Assembly: GCF_036320965.1 (NCBI RefSeq)
Contig: NC_092230.1
Coordinates: 44,214,735-44,278,734, forward strand
Length of the DNA stretch: 64,000 nt
Direction of reading: 5' to 3'
Origin: Panulirus ornatus
Taxonomy: Eukaryota; Arthropoda; Malacostraca; Decapoda; Palinuridae
Part shown: in pieces, positions 24,201-31,200 of the stretch
Position numbering within the stretch: the stretch's first letter is position 1
Layout of the letters: every line of letters starts with the position of its first letter
Translations under genes and position numbers: made by a program
The notes under the pieces: model-generated
What the model saw: the letters and a program-made list of their open reading frames with translations, nothing else
What the model was told of the DNA's origin: nothing
The model's database searches: none

Positions 24201-25362
24201 GATGTTTTATTGAGAATGGAAGGTATGTGTGTGAGTGTAAAAAGGGAAGAGGGTGAGTGGTTCCATTTGAAGTCGGGTATGCATCAAGGATAGCTTTAAA
24301 TCTGTTTATGGCTAGTGTGGTGAGGGAGGTAAATGCAAGAGTCTTAGAAAGGGATGTGGTTCTACATTATACAGATAGGGATTGGGGCTTTGGAGATGAG
24401 TCAATTGTTGTTTGCAGATGACTCAGCCCTCGTGGCAGACTAGAGTGAGAAACTGTAGAAGCTGATGTCGGAGTTTAGGAGAGTGTGTGAAAATAGGAAG
24501 TTGAAGGTTTATGAAAATATAAGTAATGTTATGAGATTTAGGAGTACAGAAGGTTAGCATGAATGCGTGTTTTAATGGAGAGAACCAGGGGGAAGGAATG
24601 TTTTAGATACCTAGGAGTGGACATGACAACAGACAGAACTGTGGGAACTAAAGTGAAATAAGGAGAAAATCCTTTTATTCATTAAAAGGGTAGCTTTGGC
24701 AAATGTTCCTACTCAGTGATTATATCCTTTTTATCATGCATGTAATTATTTCATTCCAGTTGTTGGATGATCTTTTGGGGATAAATGTTCTTGCAGTGCC
24801 TACATCTGAATCTGCTGAGGGTGAAGTTTCAAAACATCCTGTGGATTTTGGTCATCCTCAGGCACTGAAATCAGTGACATCATTGAAACCAGTCAGTGCA
24901 GAGAAGGCTACAACAGTTACTCCTGTCCATCTATTACAAGCATCACCTGCTGTTTCATCATATTGTCAGACACATCCTCAGGTTATAGAATCAGTTACCA
25001 CTCTGCCTCTTTCAAATCAGTCTCAAACATTGCTCCAGTCTTCGGCACCCATTACTACCCTTCTCCACCATGATGGAGATACAATCTTTGCAACTCAGAC
25101 TATACCAACAAATACAGGAGCTGAAGAAAAGTCATTAAGAAACATTCCAGATATAACTACAGTCTTCTTGGAATATAACCTTCAACAAGGTGAAAAGCGA
25201 TTGGATAGAATAAATGAACATTTACAGTACATGACAAAGAAAGCAGCAAGAAAAATAGAGTACAGAAGAAGGAAAGAAAAGAGAGAAGAATCGAATTTGA
25301 AGGCATTAAGGGATATTGGAAAAGCATCAGAAGATATGAGAAATAGGTTATTAGACATTTGA
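777..25362 (+). CDS. PUS3-like: PUS3-like pseudouridine synthase pseudoenzyme fused to a Myb/SANT-like domain (5' end missing)
   Basis: Ten exons (777-913, 2711-2872, 5934-6133, 8656-8777, 12774-13276, 14916-15059, 19444-19616, 20555-20611, 23036-23289, 24760-25362) join through GT-AG introns with matching phases into 784 codons plus stop. Residues about 1-25 resemble the N-terminal coiled coil of PUS3 and 48-490 the TruA-type catalytic domain, which in active PUS3 makes pseudouridine at positions 38/39 of the tRNA anticodon arm. Recognisable blocks are SDIRVVAW, TYRYFFPR, FLWFEIRKIMAMLFHVG and LLDV. The catalytic motif, normally GRTDKG, reads GKTNEG, with Asn at visible residue 105 in place of the essential Asp. 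WGYQGFASQ reads WDYQSCASH. Residues 500-590 form a Myb/SANT-like helical domain (RRKWNNLISTYRKIK) and about 715-784 a charged coiled coil. A polyadenylation signal lies at 25659. The start codon was not found. I infer loss of catalysis and a possible DNA-binding role. Alternative: a decaying paralogue. Confidence 0.82.
914..2257. other. Intron, no feature seen
   Basis: AT-rich intron sequence with a short TG run near 1490. A 75-residue open frame at 1542-1769 resembles nothing I recognise. Confidence 0.5.
2258..2470 (+). repeat. Old tRNA-derived SINE-like copy
   Basis: A B-box-like GGTTCCAATCT at 2282 is followed by GGCTGGTCAGTAAAATGGG, TACCTAGCTTCGGCTAAG and GCATTAATGAGATGGCCTTT. The same order of blocks is seen at 38690-38850 (with a perfect B box) and 39546-39600. 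It is a diverged dispersed repeat in the PUS3-like gene's intron. Confidence 0.5.
2711..2872 (+). CDS. PUS3-like: PUS3-like gene, exon with start of TruA fold
   Basis: Acceptor CCTGTAG, donor CACAG|GTAGG, phase 2 on both sides. It encodes the first strand and helix of the PUS3 domain: VLLKIVYLRWDYQSCASH, then KTVEDKLLQALLRIGLIEA and SKFHR. In PUS3 the block reads WGYQGFASQ; the Gly residues that shape the pocket are changed here. Confidence 0.85.
3009..3095. repeat. 43-44-bp tandem duplication
   Basis: AAGCAGTAACATACCCATAC and the following 23 or so bases, ending TCTGTTAAAC, occur twice in direct succession. The rest of intron 2 up to 4180 shows nothing else. Confidence 0.85.
4185..4680. repeat. 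Dispersed repeat of unknown class, copy 1
   Basis: About 500 bases match 15905-16400 in the same order: CATCCACCTGTGGATTGCTGG, a run of degenerate GGAACATTAGGTAGAAG units, GCCTCTGAAAAC, then ATTATGGAGACACTTTTGCC. It has no coding potential and no recognised termini. The internal 17-24-base units make it look like a non-autonomous element with a small core minisatellite. Confidence 0.65.
4900..4957 (+). mobile_element. Isolated LINE 3' tail with poly(A)
   Basis: GCGCTACCTCGCAAACGCGG, then GAGACAGCAACAAAG and a run of A. This is the terminal hairpin and tail of the LINE at 9762-12217 with almost no body, as expected of an extreme 5' truncation. Confidence 0.7.
5291..5530 (-). mobile_element. 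SINE-like element (hairpin-tail family)
   Basis: Read on the minus strand it runs from a GGGGATAGGGGAGAAAGAAT-type head through CGTAGAAGGCGACTAAAAGG, a T-rich middle and CAGTCCTCTGTTC, to a tail with CGCTACCTCGC and GCGGGAAATGGCGAATAG. At least eight more copies lie in this window. The tail resembles that of the window's LINE. No clear tRNA-type promoter is visible in the head. Confidence 0.8.
5531..5933. other. Intron, no feature seen
   Basis: AT-rich sequence between a SINE and the catalytic-motif exon. Confidence 0.5.
5934..6133 (+). CDS. PUS3-like: PUS3-like gene, exon with the altered catalytic motif
   Basis: Acceptor GTTACAG, donor GAAG|GTAAAT, phases 2 and 1. It begins inside an Arg codon and continues FGKTNEGFNPFDQIVSIVLR. 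In PUS3 this block is CGRTDKGVSAFGQVISLDLR, so the Arg and catalytic Asp of GRTD have become Lys and Asn. The rest is an acidic linker ending EYEIKYTELVNE, equivalent to the EIRYTHILNR region. Confidence 0.87.
6510..8430 (+). mobile_element. Degenerate LINE relic (CR1/Jockey-like RT) with an internal tandem duplication
   Basis: Broken frames keep RT signatures of the type KTFGPDCILPYVLKECSSEL, STISKVFESLFNSHILRHLE, ATGDILSYLTNDWS, then a C-terminal part with LSWKSCVTEIAKKVEVLCRC and KQLLCLYKGLI. These fit the palm and C-terminal region of a CR1/Jockey-type RT, a family different from the window's main LINE. Frameshifts and stops make it non-functional. A segment is repeated with a 330-base period (near 6798-7127 and 7128-7457), giving two identical 60-residue frames at 6926 and 7256. 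Confidence 0.75.
8656..8777 (+). CDS. PUS3-like: PUS3-like gene, exon with TYRYFFPR block
   Basis: Acceptor TTTCTAG, donor AAG|GTTAGT, phases 1 and 0. It encodes VLPSDIRVVAWCPIKTGYSA, then KFDRPICTYRYFFPRGSLNIK. This is the best conserved PUS3 segment (RVLPxDIRxxAWAPV and RTYRYFFPR). Confidence 0.9.
8778..9244. other. Intron, no feature seen
   Basis: No open frame or repeat recognised in this stretch. Confidence 0.4.
9245..9375 (+). mobile_element. Short LINE relic
   Basis: The DNA matches, with decay, the RT segment of the main LINE around GREESDWFSV and QGCVMSPWLFNLFMDGVVRE: here it reads roughly QECVMSPRLFKLFTDGEVRK. Confidence 0.55.
9762..12001 (+). CDS. LINE reverse transcriptase (endonuclease truncated)
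   Basis: About 746 codons are open from the endonuclease's terminal SDHY motif to TGA at 11999. Residues about 1-10 are the end of the APE-like endonuclease, followed by a Lys/Arg/Glu-rich linker of about 230 residues. RT blocks in order are GKAAGLDGIAVEFI, PEDWRNACIVPLYKGKGDKS, NYRGISLLS, EEQCGFRSGRGCVDQ, YVAFMDLEKAYDRVDRDALW, GLRQGCVMSPWLFNLFMDGV and catalytic LLFADDTALVADS. The C-terminal part has PTMLYGCEAWAMD, LKWFGHMERMSEERLTKRIY and RRRGRPNWRWKDGVKR, usual after the RT in this class of non-LTR elements. The frame is intact but without an endonuclease, so this copy is unlikely to move by itself. Confidence 0.88.
9762..12217 (+). mobile_element. Non-LTR retrotransposon, 5'-truncated, RT frame open
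   Basis: The copy begins inside the final motif of an APE-type endonuclease (MSDHYLVEA) and runs through a complete reverse transcriptase, a C-terminal domain, a 3' UTR and a poly(A) tail at 12184-12217. The 3' UTR ends with a hairpin-forming CGCTACCTCGCAAACGCGGG and AGACAGCGACAAAG. It sits in sense orientation in the intron before the 12774 exon. I found no clear target-site duplication. Similarity to the 28553-29490 copy shows recent activity of the family. Confidence 0.9.
12218..12773. other. Intron, no feature seen
   Basis: AT-rich sequence between the LINE tail and the next exon's polypyrimidine tract. Confidence 0.5.
12774..13276 (+). CDS. PUS3-like: PUS3-like gene, long central exon
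   Basis: Acceptor AATTTCAG, donor TACAG|GTAAGC, phases 0 and 2. It starts AAQHLLGRHDYINLYKRD (PUS3: AAQxxVGTHDFRNLCKMD). A charged insertion of about 80 residues follows, then GQDFLWFEIRKIMAMLFHVG (PUS3: GxAFLxHQVRCMMAILFLIG) and a block ending ILELLDVKSTYR. The Arg of the QVR motif is kept; His-Gln has become Phe-Glu. Confidence 0.88.
13277..14241. other. Intron, no feature seen
   Basis: AT-rich, with no repeat or frame I can support. Confidence 0.5.
14242..14476 (+). mobile_element. SINE-like element (hairpin-tail family)
   Basis: Full-length copy: head TCCCTGGGGTTAGGGGAGAA, middle with CGACTAAAAGGGGAGGGAGC and a T run, then tail CGCTACCTCGCTAATGCGGG and AAATGGCGAATAGTTTGAAAG. It is intronic, about 440 bases before the 14916 exon. 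Confidence 0.82.
14916..15059 (+). CDS. PUS3-like: PUS3-like gene, exon
   Basis: Acceptor TTTTACAG, donor TTCG|GTAACA, phase 2 on both sides. It encodes QLSVASDVPLNLSRSTFEG, then KWQWDNKALQLVISRLQGLW and SQQSV. It matches the PUS3 segment with MAxxFPLVLYDCKF and LQQLWANHAV. Confidence 0.85.
15085..18345 (-). mobile_element. Degenerate near-full-length LINE with endonuclease remnant
   Basis: Read on the minus strand, endonuclease pieces come first at about 18341-17757: LNVCGCKLDEKKEKL, VLAMSETQL, VLVMGDLRAQESNV and KQLVKLCDEKGLV. RT pieces follow at 17101-16904 (LYLAFMDLEKAYDRDDRDAL), then C-terminal pieces at 15851-15651 (LYGSTAWAINETVQKRVNV) and the 3' UTR near 15320-15100. Many frameshifts. 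A 500-base unknown repeat is inserted at 15905-16400. This relic shows the N-terminal endonuclease that the 9762 copy lacks. Confidence 0.75.
15905..16400. repeat. Dispersed repeat of unknown class, copy 2
   Basis: Homologous to 4185-4680 over its length, with the same degenerate GGAACATTAGGTAG core units and the same flank ATTATGGAGACTCTTTTGCC. It interrupts a LINE relic, so it was inserted after the LINE. Confidence 0.65.
18364..18722. mobile_element. Nested SINE and LINE fragments
   Basis: A partial minus-strand SINE head (18364-18432) is followed by a plus-strand LINE C-terminal piece (18434-18513, reading about VERAEEVVLEWFGHTERMNE) and a plus-strand SINE (18514-18722) with head AGGGGAGAAAGAATACTTCC and tail GCTACCTCACTAATGTGGG. 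It looks like insertion within earlier insertions. Confidence 0.7.
18723..19443. other. Intron, no feature seen
   Basis: AT-rich with no supported frame or repeat. Confidence 0.5.
19444..19616 (+). CDS. PUS3-like: PUS3-like gene, exon
   Basis: Acceptor TTTATCAG, donor AATG|GTGAGT, phases 2 and 1. It encodes RATALRHTLWNFESCYVENT, which follows LWSQQSV as PUS3 follows LWANHAV with KTHMLYSMLQGL. The remainder is poorly conserved. Confidence 0.75.
19617..20554. other. Intron, no feature seen
   Basis: AT-rich intron containing a short run of TATC/TCTG-like degenerate units near 19650-19720 and nothing else supported. Confidence 0.5.
20555..20611 (+). CDS. PUS3-like: PUS3-like gene, short linker exon
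   Basis: A 57-base exon with acceptor CTTTTCAG and donor GGAG|GTAAGG, phase 1 on both sides. It encodes DHEYSSQKPVLSVLDSRNG, a weak counterpart of the YKPLMDRPKCQGLESR motif near the end of PUS3. Its phase-1 donor fits the phase-1 acceptor of the Myb/SANT-like exon, which is the basis for the fusion. Confidence 0.65.
21190..22830 (+). mobile_element. Degenerate LINE relic with long 3' UTR
   Basis: RT remnants include GTSVDGITTEMLKYGGES, LYAAFMDLE and VGVRQGCMMSPWLFDMYM-like text with frameshifts and deletions. A 66-base tandem duplication lies near 21535-21670. The 3' UTR (about 22480-22830) has two copies of the family hairpin motif, GCACTACCTCGTGCACATGC near 22533 and GCACTACCTCGCTAACGCAGG near 22775, then an A-rich tail. 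It lies in the intron between the PUS3-like and Myb/SANT-like parts of the gene. Confidence 0.72.
23036..23289 (+). CDS. Myb/SANT-like domain exon of the fusion gene
   Basis: Acceptor CCCCACAG, donor TATAAG|GTATTG, phases 1 and 0. It encodes a three-helix trihelix/MADF-like domain: ATILLIEFIRQRFKRFL, VYKEVQEELHSRGFSF, then NIRRKWNNLISTYRKIKEG and WDYYK. The first conserved Trp of the family appears as Phe. Such domains commonly bind DNA in arthropod transcription factors and transposon-derived proteins; that role here is inferred. Confidence 0.82.
23290..23944. other. Intron, no feature seen
   Basis: No supported frame or repeat in this stretch. Confidence 0.4.
23945..24665. mobile_element. 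Two abutting LINE relics in opposite orientation
   Basis: At 23945-24155 the minus strand carries 3' UTR sequence of the main LINE family (CATTCACATCC, TGTATTATGCACTGAAACC, CAGTCCATTGACAG). At 24160-24665 the plus strand carries decayed RT sequence (GVGEKLLEAVRMFY, a remnant of the ADD region near 24415, then YLGVDMTTD-like text). Both are non-functional. Confidence 0.65.
24760..25362 (+). CDS. Terminal exon of the fusion gene: end of Myb/SANT-like domain and coiled coil
   Basis: Acceptor TCATTCCAG, phase 0. It continues WDYYK with LLDDLLGINV, the usual end of a Myb/SANT-like (Myb_DNA-bind type) domain. A Ser/Thr/Pro-rich linker of about 120 residues follows, then a charged helix (LQQGEKRLDRINEHLQYM, AARKIEYRRRKEKREE) likely to be a coiled coil, and a TGA stop. 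Confidence 0.82.
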   Translation: MLDDLLGINVLAVPTSESAEGEVSKHPVDFGHPQALKSVTSLKPVSAEKATTVTPVHLLQASPAVSSYCQTHPQVIESVTTLPLSNQSQTLLQSSAPITTLLHHDGDTIFATQTIPTNTGAEEKSLRNIPDITTVFLEYNLQQGEKRLDRINEHLQYMTKKAARKIEYRRRKEKREESNLKALRDIGKASEDMRNRLLDI

Positions 25363-25658
25363 TCTTTACAAACATTTAACATATTCAGTTTAACGATGCC
25401 TATATCCTTTTTGCATCACATTATTAATGATTCTGTATTCTCAGTACGACTGACATGTCAAAGTTGAGTTTGTTAAATGGTTTGCAACTTGTTAATGGGA
25501 GAAATGATTGTATTTTTCACAGGATATCTAGTAGTAAGACTGAAGTATAAGAAGTACCGGATGATGACTCAACCCTTGTTTGCATCTTTGCAAAAAATTG
25601 TACTGTACTAGTTTTTCAGCACACTTGTTTTCATCATTTAGAGAATTTTTTATTTTAT

Positions 25659-25664
25659 AATAAA
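25659..25664 (+). promoter_or_regulatory. Polyadenylation signal AATAAA of the PUS3-like fusion gene
   Basis: A canonical AATAAA lies about 300 bases after the stop codon, in AT-rich 3' sequence. Confidence 0.5.
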
Positions 25665-25669
25665 ATTCT

Positions 25670-26110
25670 ATCAACAATACTGGGTATGTTTTGACCTGTA
25701 TAGTCAGTATCAATTATTTTATTTAACCATTAGGAATATGAGTTATTGTCTTATATTATTTCTTCCAGTTTGACAGTTTTCACAGATGCAGTAAACCATC
25801 AGTAAGCTACTTACAGGTAACCAGAACATGAGGTTAATTGAACTTAGTAGAAAAAAAGATCATGTTCACATACAATGAAAAATACATCTTACCTTTCTTC
25901 CTTCTACTCCTGGGTATCCAAAAGTAAAGTGCGACAAAAGAATTAGGAAAAGTATGAAGTGATATTGCATCTTTTAAGCTAGTGGTGTACAGAATAATAG
26001 TTTTATTTAGTGAAACGTTGAACAATTTGAGTAAAGTAAAGCTGTTAGCAGTGCTTTACTGCAGACATGCCAAAAACTCAAATACCTAAAGACTTAGGAA
26101 GAGAAACTAG
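25670..26110. other. Intergenic, no feature seen
   Basis: AT-rich sequence after the polyadenylation signal of the PUS3-like fusion gene. Confidence 0.45.
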
Positions 26111-26310
26111 TATATGCAACAGTGGGTTGGTGATTAGGGTTGTCCCATCTTACACCCCATGAGAGTTGTACCCTGTCTTACGCCATACCATGAGGGTTGT
26201 CGCTTGTCTTGCATCCTACCATGAGGGTTGTCCTGTCTTACACCCTACCGTGAAGGTTTGCCCCGTGTCTAACAACACCCTTCCTAGAGGGTTATGCCTT
26301 GTCTTTCCTC
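26110..26310. repeat. Degenerate short tandem repeat
   Basis: Four to five copies of a unit of about 40-55 bases built on ATGAGGGTTGTC, TGTCTTAC and ACCCTACC. Confidence 0.6.
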
Positions 26311-26544
26311 TTACTATAAGATGAGAATGGTGATCTACACAGATTAGAAAGTTGTACTACACTAGTAGACATATTGTGCTGCAGGGATAAGAATACTGTG
26401 CTGTGCTGTACTGTAAGAATGCTGTTGTATAATCTTATAATTAACAAGTCAAAAAATAAATAGAATAGGAATTCAAACCAATGTATAGCATTGGTTTTTG
26501 CCTTTCTGTCCGTTTGTGCATTTTGGTTTAGTACTTTAAGAGCA

Positions 26545-27100
26545 ATCAACTCCGTACCTAAAATGACCGGCACACTATCATAACCGGTACCGGCACCATA
26601 GATAGAGCTACCGGCATCGTACCTAGAACAACCGGCACCGTCTCTTAAACAACCGACACCATATCTCGCACCTAGAACAGCCGGCATCATGCCTAGAACC
26701 GTTACTCTACCTAAAACTTCTGGTGCTGTACCTAAAGTAACCGGCATGATATTCAAAGCTTTCTGCACACCACCTAAAATGAAAAAAAAAAAAATAAACC
26801 GGGTATCATACCTAAAACCACCGGAACCAACGTAAAACAGACACCCCACCTAAAACACCCAGCATTATACCCAAAACAACCGTCACCTTAACAACCAACA
26901 ACGTACCTAAAACGGCATGCACCCTACCTAAAACGACTGGCACCCTACCTAAATCGACCGGCACCCTACCTAAAACGATCAGCACCCTACCTAAATCGAC
27001 CGGCACCCTACCTAAAACGACCAGCACCCTACCTTAAACGACCGACATCTCTAAAACAACCTGCAACCTATCTTAAACGACCGGCATCCTACTTAAAAAA
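26545..27100. repeat. Degenerate minisatellite with about 20-bp units
   Basis: Variants of CCGGCACCCTACCTAAAACGA recur from about 26560 to 27090; the best conserved are at 26930-27030. Open frames across it (for example 26812-27027 minus) come from the repeat and are not genes. The flank up to 27440 shows nothing. Confidence 0.8.
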
Positions 27101-27460
27101 AATCGAACGTCACCGAACTTCAAAAATCTTGAAATTTCTCCATATTTTCCGTTAGTAGAGGTTTTTCAGTAATTGATTTTTCTCTTTAACTAAGATTTTC
27201 TTTTTTCGGATTAATGACGCTTTGAACTCACAAAATTTCGGGTAACATATATCGTTACTAGACCACCGCTAAATCAGGAAATCGTAACTTAAACATGGGA
27301 ATACATGATCTCGAAAACATGTTATTCATCGTTCATTTTTTGATATTGTTCTCCAAGCTTTCTCATGAAATAGCTTCGCTCTCTTGAAATAATCTAAAAA
27401 TATTTAGATGACATGCATGCATAATTGCCCCCGTAAAACAATACTTGAATGATTATATAT

Positions 27461-27464
27461 ATAC

Positions 27465-27530
<66 letters not shown>
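27461..27530. repeat. (TA)n microsatellite
   Basis: About 70 bases of uninterrupted TA, directly next to the LINE tail at 27535. Confidence 0.95.
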
Positions 27531-27534
27531 TATA

Positions 27535-27712
27535 CTTTGTCGCTGTCTCCCGCGTTTGCGAGGTAGCGCAAGGAAACAGACGAAAGAAACGGCCCAACCC
27601 CCCCCCATACACATGTATATACATACGTCCACACACGCAAATATACATACCTACACAGCTTTCCATGGTTTACCCCAGACGCTTCACATGCCTTGATTCA
27701 ATCCACTGACAG
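27535..27712 (-). mobile_element. LINE 3' UTR fragment
   Basis: Minus-strand copy of the LINE end: the hairpin motif near 27560 and CCCCCATACACATGTATATA, then the TTTACCCCAGACGCTTCACA block and the region just after the RT stop. It ends where a SINE begins at 27713. Confidence 0.8.
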
Positions 27713-27943
27713 GGGATTAAGAATACTTCCCACGTATTCCCTGCGTGTCGTAGAAGGCGACTAAAAGGGGAGGGAGCGGGGGGCTGGAAATCCTCCCCTC
27801 TCATTTTTTTTTTTTTTAATTTTCCAAAAGAAGGAACAGAGGGGGCCAGGTGAGGATATTCCAAAAAAGGCCCAGTCCTCTGTTCTTAACGCTACCTCGC
27901 TAACGCGGGAAATGGCAAATAGTTTAAAAAAAGAAAAAAAAAA
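27713..27943 (+). mobile_element. SINE-like element (hairpin-tail family)
   Basis: Starts at GGGGATTAAGAATACTTCCC and ends with CGCTACCTCGCTAACGCGGG, AAATGGCAAATAG and an A-rich tail that runs straight into a (TA)n array. Confidence 0.82.

Positions 27944-28262
<319 letters not shown>

Positions 28263-28312
<50 letters not shown>
28263..28312. repeat. (TA)n microsatellite
   Basis: TA array between a LINE tail and the first base of a SINE head. Confidence 0.93.
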
Positions 28313-28314
<2 letters not shown>

Positions 28315-28317
<3 letters not shown>

Positions 28318-28552
28318 CCCTGGGGATAGGGGAGAAAGAATACTTCCCACGTATTCCCTGCGTGTCGTAGAAGGCGACTAAAAGGGGAGGGAGCGGGTGG
28401 CTGGAAATCCTCCCCTTTCGTTTTTTTTTTAATTTTCCAAAAGAAGGAACAGAGAAGGGGGCCAGGTGAGGATTTTCCCTCTAAGGCCCAGTCCTCTGTT
28501 CTTAACGCTACCTCGCAAATGCGGGAAATGGCGAATCGTATGAAAAAAAAAA
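28315..28552 (+). mobile_element. SINE-like element (hairpin-tail family)
   Basis: The complete head ATCCCTGGGGATAGGGGAGA directly follows (TA)n. The tail CGCTACCTCGCAAATGCGGG, AAATGGCGAATCG ends in an A run that abuts the truncated LINE at 28553. Confidence 0.85.
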
Positions 28553-29474
28553 AACTGCAGAAGCTGGTGACTGAGTTTGGTAAAGTGTGTGGAAGAAGAA
28601 AGTTGAGAGTAAATGTGAATAAGAGCAAGGTTATTAGGTACAGTAGGGGTGAGGGTCAAGTCAATTGGGAGGTGAGTTTGAATGGAGAAAAACTGGAGGA
28701 AGTGAAGTGTTTTAGATATCTGGGAGTGGATCTGTCAGCGGATGGAACCATGGAAGCGGAAGTGGATCATAGGGTGGGGGAGGGGGCGAAAATTTTGGGA
28801 GCCTTGAAAAATGTGTGGAAGTCGAGAACACTATCTCGGAAAGCAAAAATGGGTATGTTTGAGGAAATAGTGGTTCCAACAATGTTGTATGGTTGCGAGG
28901 CGTGGGCTATGGATAGAGATGTGCGCAGGAGGATGGATGTGCTGGAAATGAGATGTTTGAGGACAATGTGTGGTGTGAGGTGGTTTGATCGAGTAAGTAA
29001 CGTAAGGGTAAGAGAGATGTGTGGAAATAAAAAGAGCGTGGTTGAGAGAGCAGAAGAGGGTGTTTTGAAATGGTTTGGGCACATGGAGAGAATGAGTGAG
29101 GAGAGATTGACCAAGAGGATATATGTGTCGGAGGTGGAGGGAACGAGGAGAAGAGGGAGACCAAATTGGAGGTGGAAAGATGGAGTGAAAAAGATTTTGT
29201 GTGATCGGGGCCTGAACATGCAGGAGGGTGAAAGGAGGGCAAGAAATAGAGTGAATTGGAGTCATGTGGTATACAGGGGTTGACGTGCTGTCAGTGGATT
29301 GAAGCAAGGCATGTGAAGCGTCTGGGGTAAACCATGGAAAGCTGTGTAGGTATGTATATTTGCGTGTGTGGACGTGTGTATGTACATGTGTATGGGGGGG
29401 GGGGGGTTTGGCCATTTCTTTCGTCTGTTTCCTTGCGCTACCTCGCAAACGCGGGAGACAGCGACAAAGTATAA

Positions 29475-29490
<16 letters not shown>
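28553..29490 (+). mobile_element. Young 5'-truncated LINE copy
   Basis: Begins in the RT thumb (KLQKLVTEFGKVCGRRKL) and runs through the C-terminal domain, TGA at 29281-29283, 3' UTR, hairpin and poly(A). Over about 245 codons its protein differs from the 9762-12001 copy at six positions that I can count, so the two inserted recently from closely related sources. Confidence 0.9.
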
Positions 29491-29546
<56 letters not shown>

Positions 29547-29577
29547 CGAACATGTGTGTGTGTGTGCCCACATGTTC
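29491..29577. repeat. (TA)n microsatellite and adjacent inverted repeat
   Basis: TA array right after the LINE poly(A), then ACGAACATGTGTG, a short TG run, and CCCACATGTTCGT, which can fold as a stem of about 10 base pairs. Confidence 0.85.
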
Positions 29578-29579
29578 GT

Positions 29580-29967
29580 GTATATAACATGTGTGTGTGT
29601 GTCCTTGTATATGGTGTTGTTGCTAGTCCTTTATCAGGGTGAGGAGTGATGTCTTCCTCTGAGTCTGGCTCGGACTTTCTCTTCCCCCACCAAGCAATTT
29701 TGGCTGAATGGTTCTGTTCTGGAGCAGGTGTTGACCAGTCAGTCCTTCCGGCACCCGAACCCTCATCAGAGAGGCGCCAGGTCAAGGCGTGGGGGTGAGC
29801 TGCCGAGGATATGTATCCCATGGTCGCTGACGTTCACAAGAAGATGAGGAAGGAGGGGGTGTGGACTACGCCGAGACTCTAGGACCTCTCCAACCAATCA
29901 GAATTGCTCTTAGTCCCACAGCCAATCAAGAGTAGCGTTGTATAGCGGCAAGGATGACACGCTTGTC

Positions 29968-29970
<3 letters not shown>
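29580..29970. other. Unique sequence with two CCAAT motifs
   Basis: No gene is recognised. CCAATCA appears at about 29894 and 29922 in moderately GC-rich sequence, which could be promoter-like, but no start exon follows. Confidence 0.35.

Positions 29971-30030
<60 letters not shown>
29971..30030. repeat. (CT)n microsatellite
   Basis: About 60 bases of CT, directly joined to the 27-bp minisatellite. Confidence 0.95.
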
Positions 30031-30034
<4 letters not shown>

Positions 30035-30325
30035 CCCGAGTGCTGTGCTGTAAGCCCGTTACCCGAGTGCTGTGCTGTAAGCCCGTTACCCGAGTGCTGT
30101 GCTGTAAGCCCGTTTCCCGAGTGTTGTGCTGTAAGCCCGTTACCCGAGTGCTGTGCTGTAAGCCCGTTACCCGAATGCTGTGCTGTAAGCCCGTTACCCG
30201 AGTGCTGTGCTGTAAGCCCGTTACCCGAGTGCTGTGCTGTAAGCCCGTTACCCGAGTGCTGTGCTGTAAGCCTGTAAGCCCGTTACCCGAGTGCCCGAGT
30301 ACTGCGCTGTAAGCCCGTTACTACT
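30031..30325. repeat. 27-bp minisatellite
   Basis: About ten copies of a unit beginning GTTACCCGAGTGCTGTGCTG and ending TAAGCCC. The unit is a multiple of three, so two frames stay open across it; I treat those as artefacts. Confidence 0.92.
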
Positions 30326-30454
30326 GTGTCACGTCAGGTTTAGCGAAGTGTAACGATGATGTTTACTGTGTTACGTCAGGTCTAAGTGTAATGTTATCGA
30401 ACAAAGTGTCACAAACGAAAGAGATCTCCTGGTTTGAAGTCTAATTTGGAATGT

Positions 30455-31115
30455 TAACTCATGTTCAGTGTTAGCTCATGTTTAATGTTAACTCATGTTT
30501 AATGTTAAACTCATGTTTAATGTTAACTCATGTTCAGTGTTAGCTCATGTTTAATGTTAACTCATGTTTAATGTTAAACTCATGTTTAATGTTAACTCAT
30601 GTTTAATGTTAACTCATGTTTAATGTTAAACTCATGTTCAGTGTTAGCTCATGTTTAATGTTAACTCATGTTTAATGTTAAACTCATGTTCAATGTTAAC
30701 TCATGTTTAATGTTAAACTCATGTTTAATGTTAACTCATGTTCAATGTTAACTCATGTTTAATGTTAACTCATGTTCAATGTTAACTCATGTTTAATGTT
30801 AAACTCATGTTCAATGTAAACTCATGTTTAATGTTAAACTCATGTTTAATGTTAAACTCATGTTCAATGTTGGCTCATGTTTAATGTTAACTCATGTTCA
30901 ATGTAAACTCATGTTTAATGTTAAACTCATGTTTAATGTTGGCTCATGTTCAATGTTAAACTCATGTTCAATGTTAACTCATGCTTAATGTTAAACTCAT
31001 GTTCAGTGTTAACTTATGTTTAATGTTAAACTCATGTTTAATGTTAACTCATGTTTAATGTTAAACTCATGTTTAATGTTAACTCATGTTCAATGTTAAA
31101 CTCATGTTCAATGTT
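30455..31115. repeat. 17/18-bp minisatellite
   Basis: Over 35 copies of TTAACTCATGTTTAATG or a TTAAACTC variant, with point variants such as TTCAATG and TTCAGTG. Confidence 0.93.
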
Positions 31116-31200
31116 AACGTAAATGATTCAGGCTTGATTTATGTACTTATTCTTTACAATTTCAATTCCTTTTCATAATAAGTAGTTGTAATGCTGGTCA

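Noticed and set aside
29938..30312. Two Cys-Pro-rich plus-strand frames (VTRVLCCKP repeats)
   Set aside because: They cover (CT)n and a 27-bp array, are open in two phases and have no unique flanking coding sequence.
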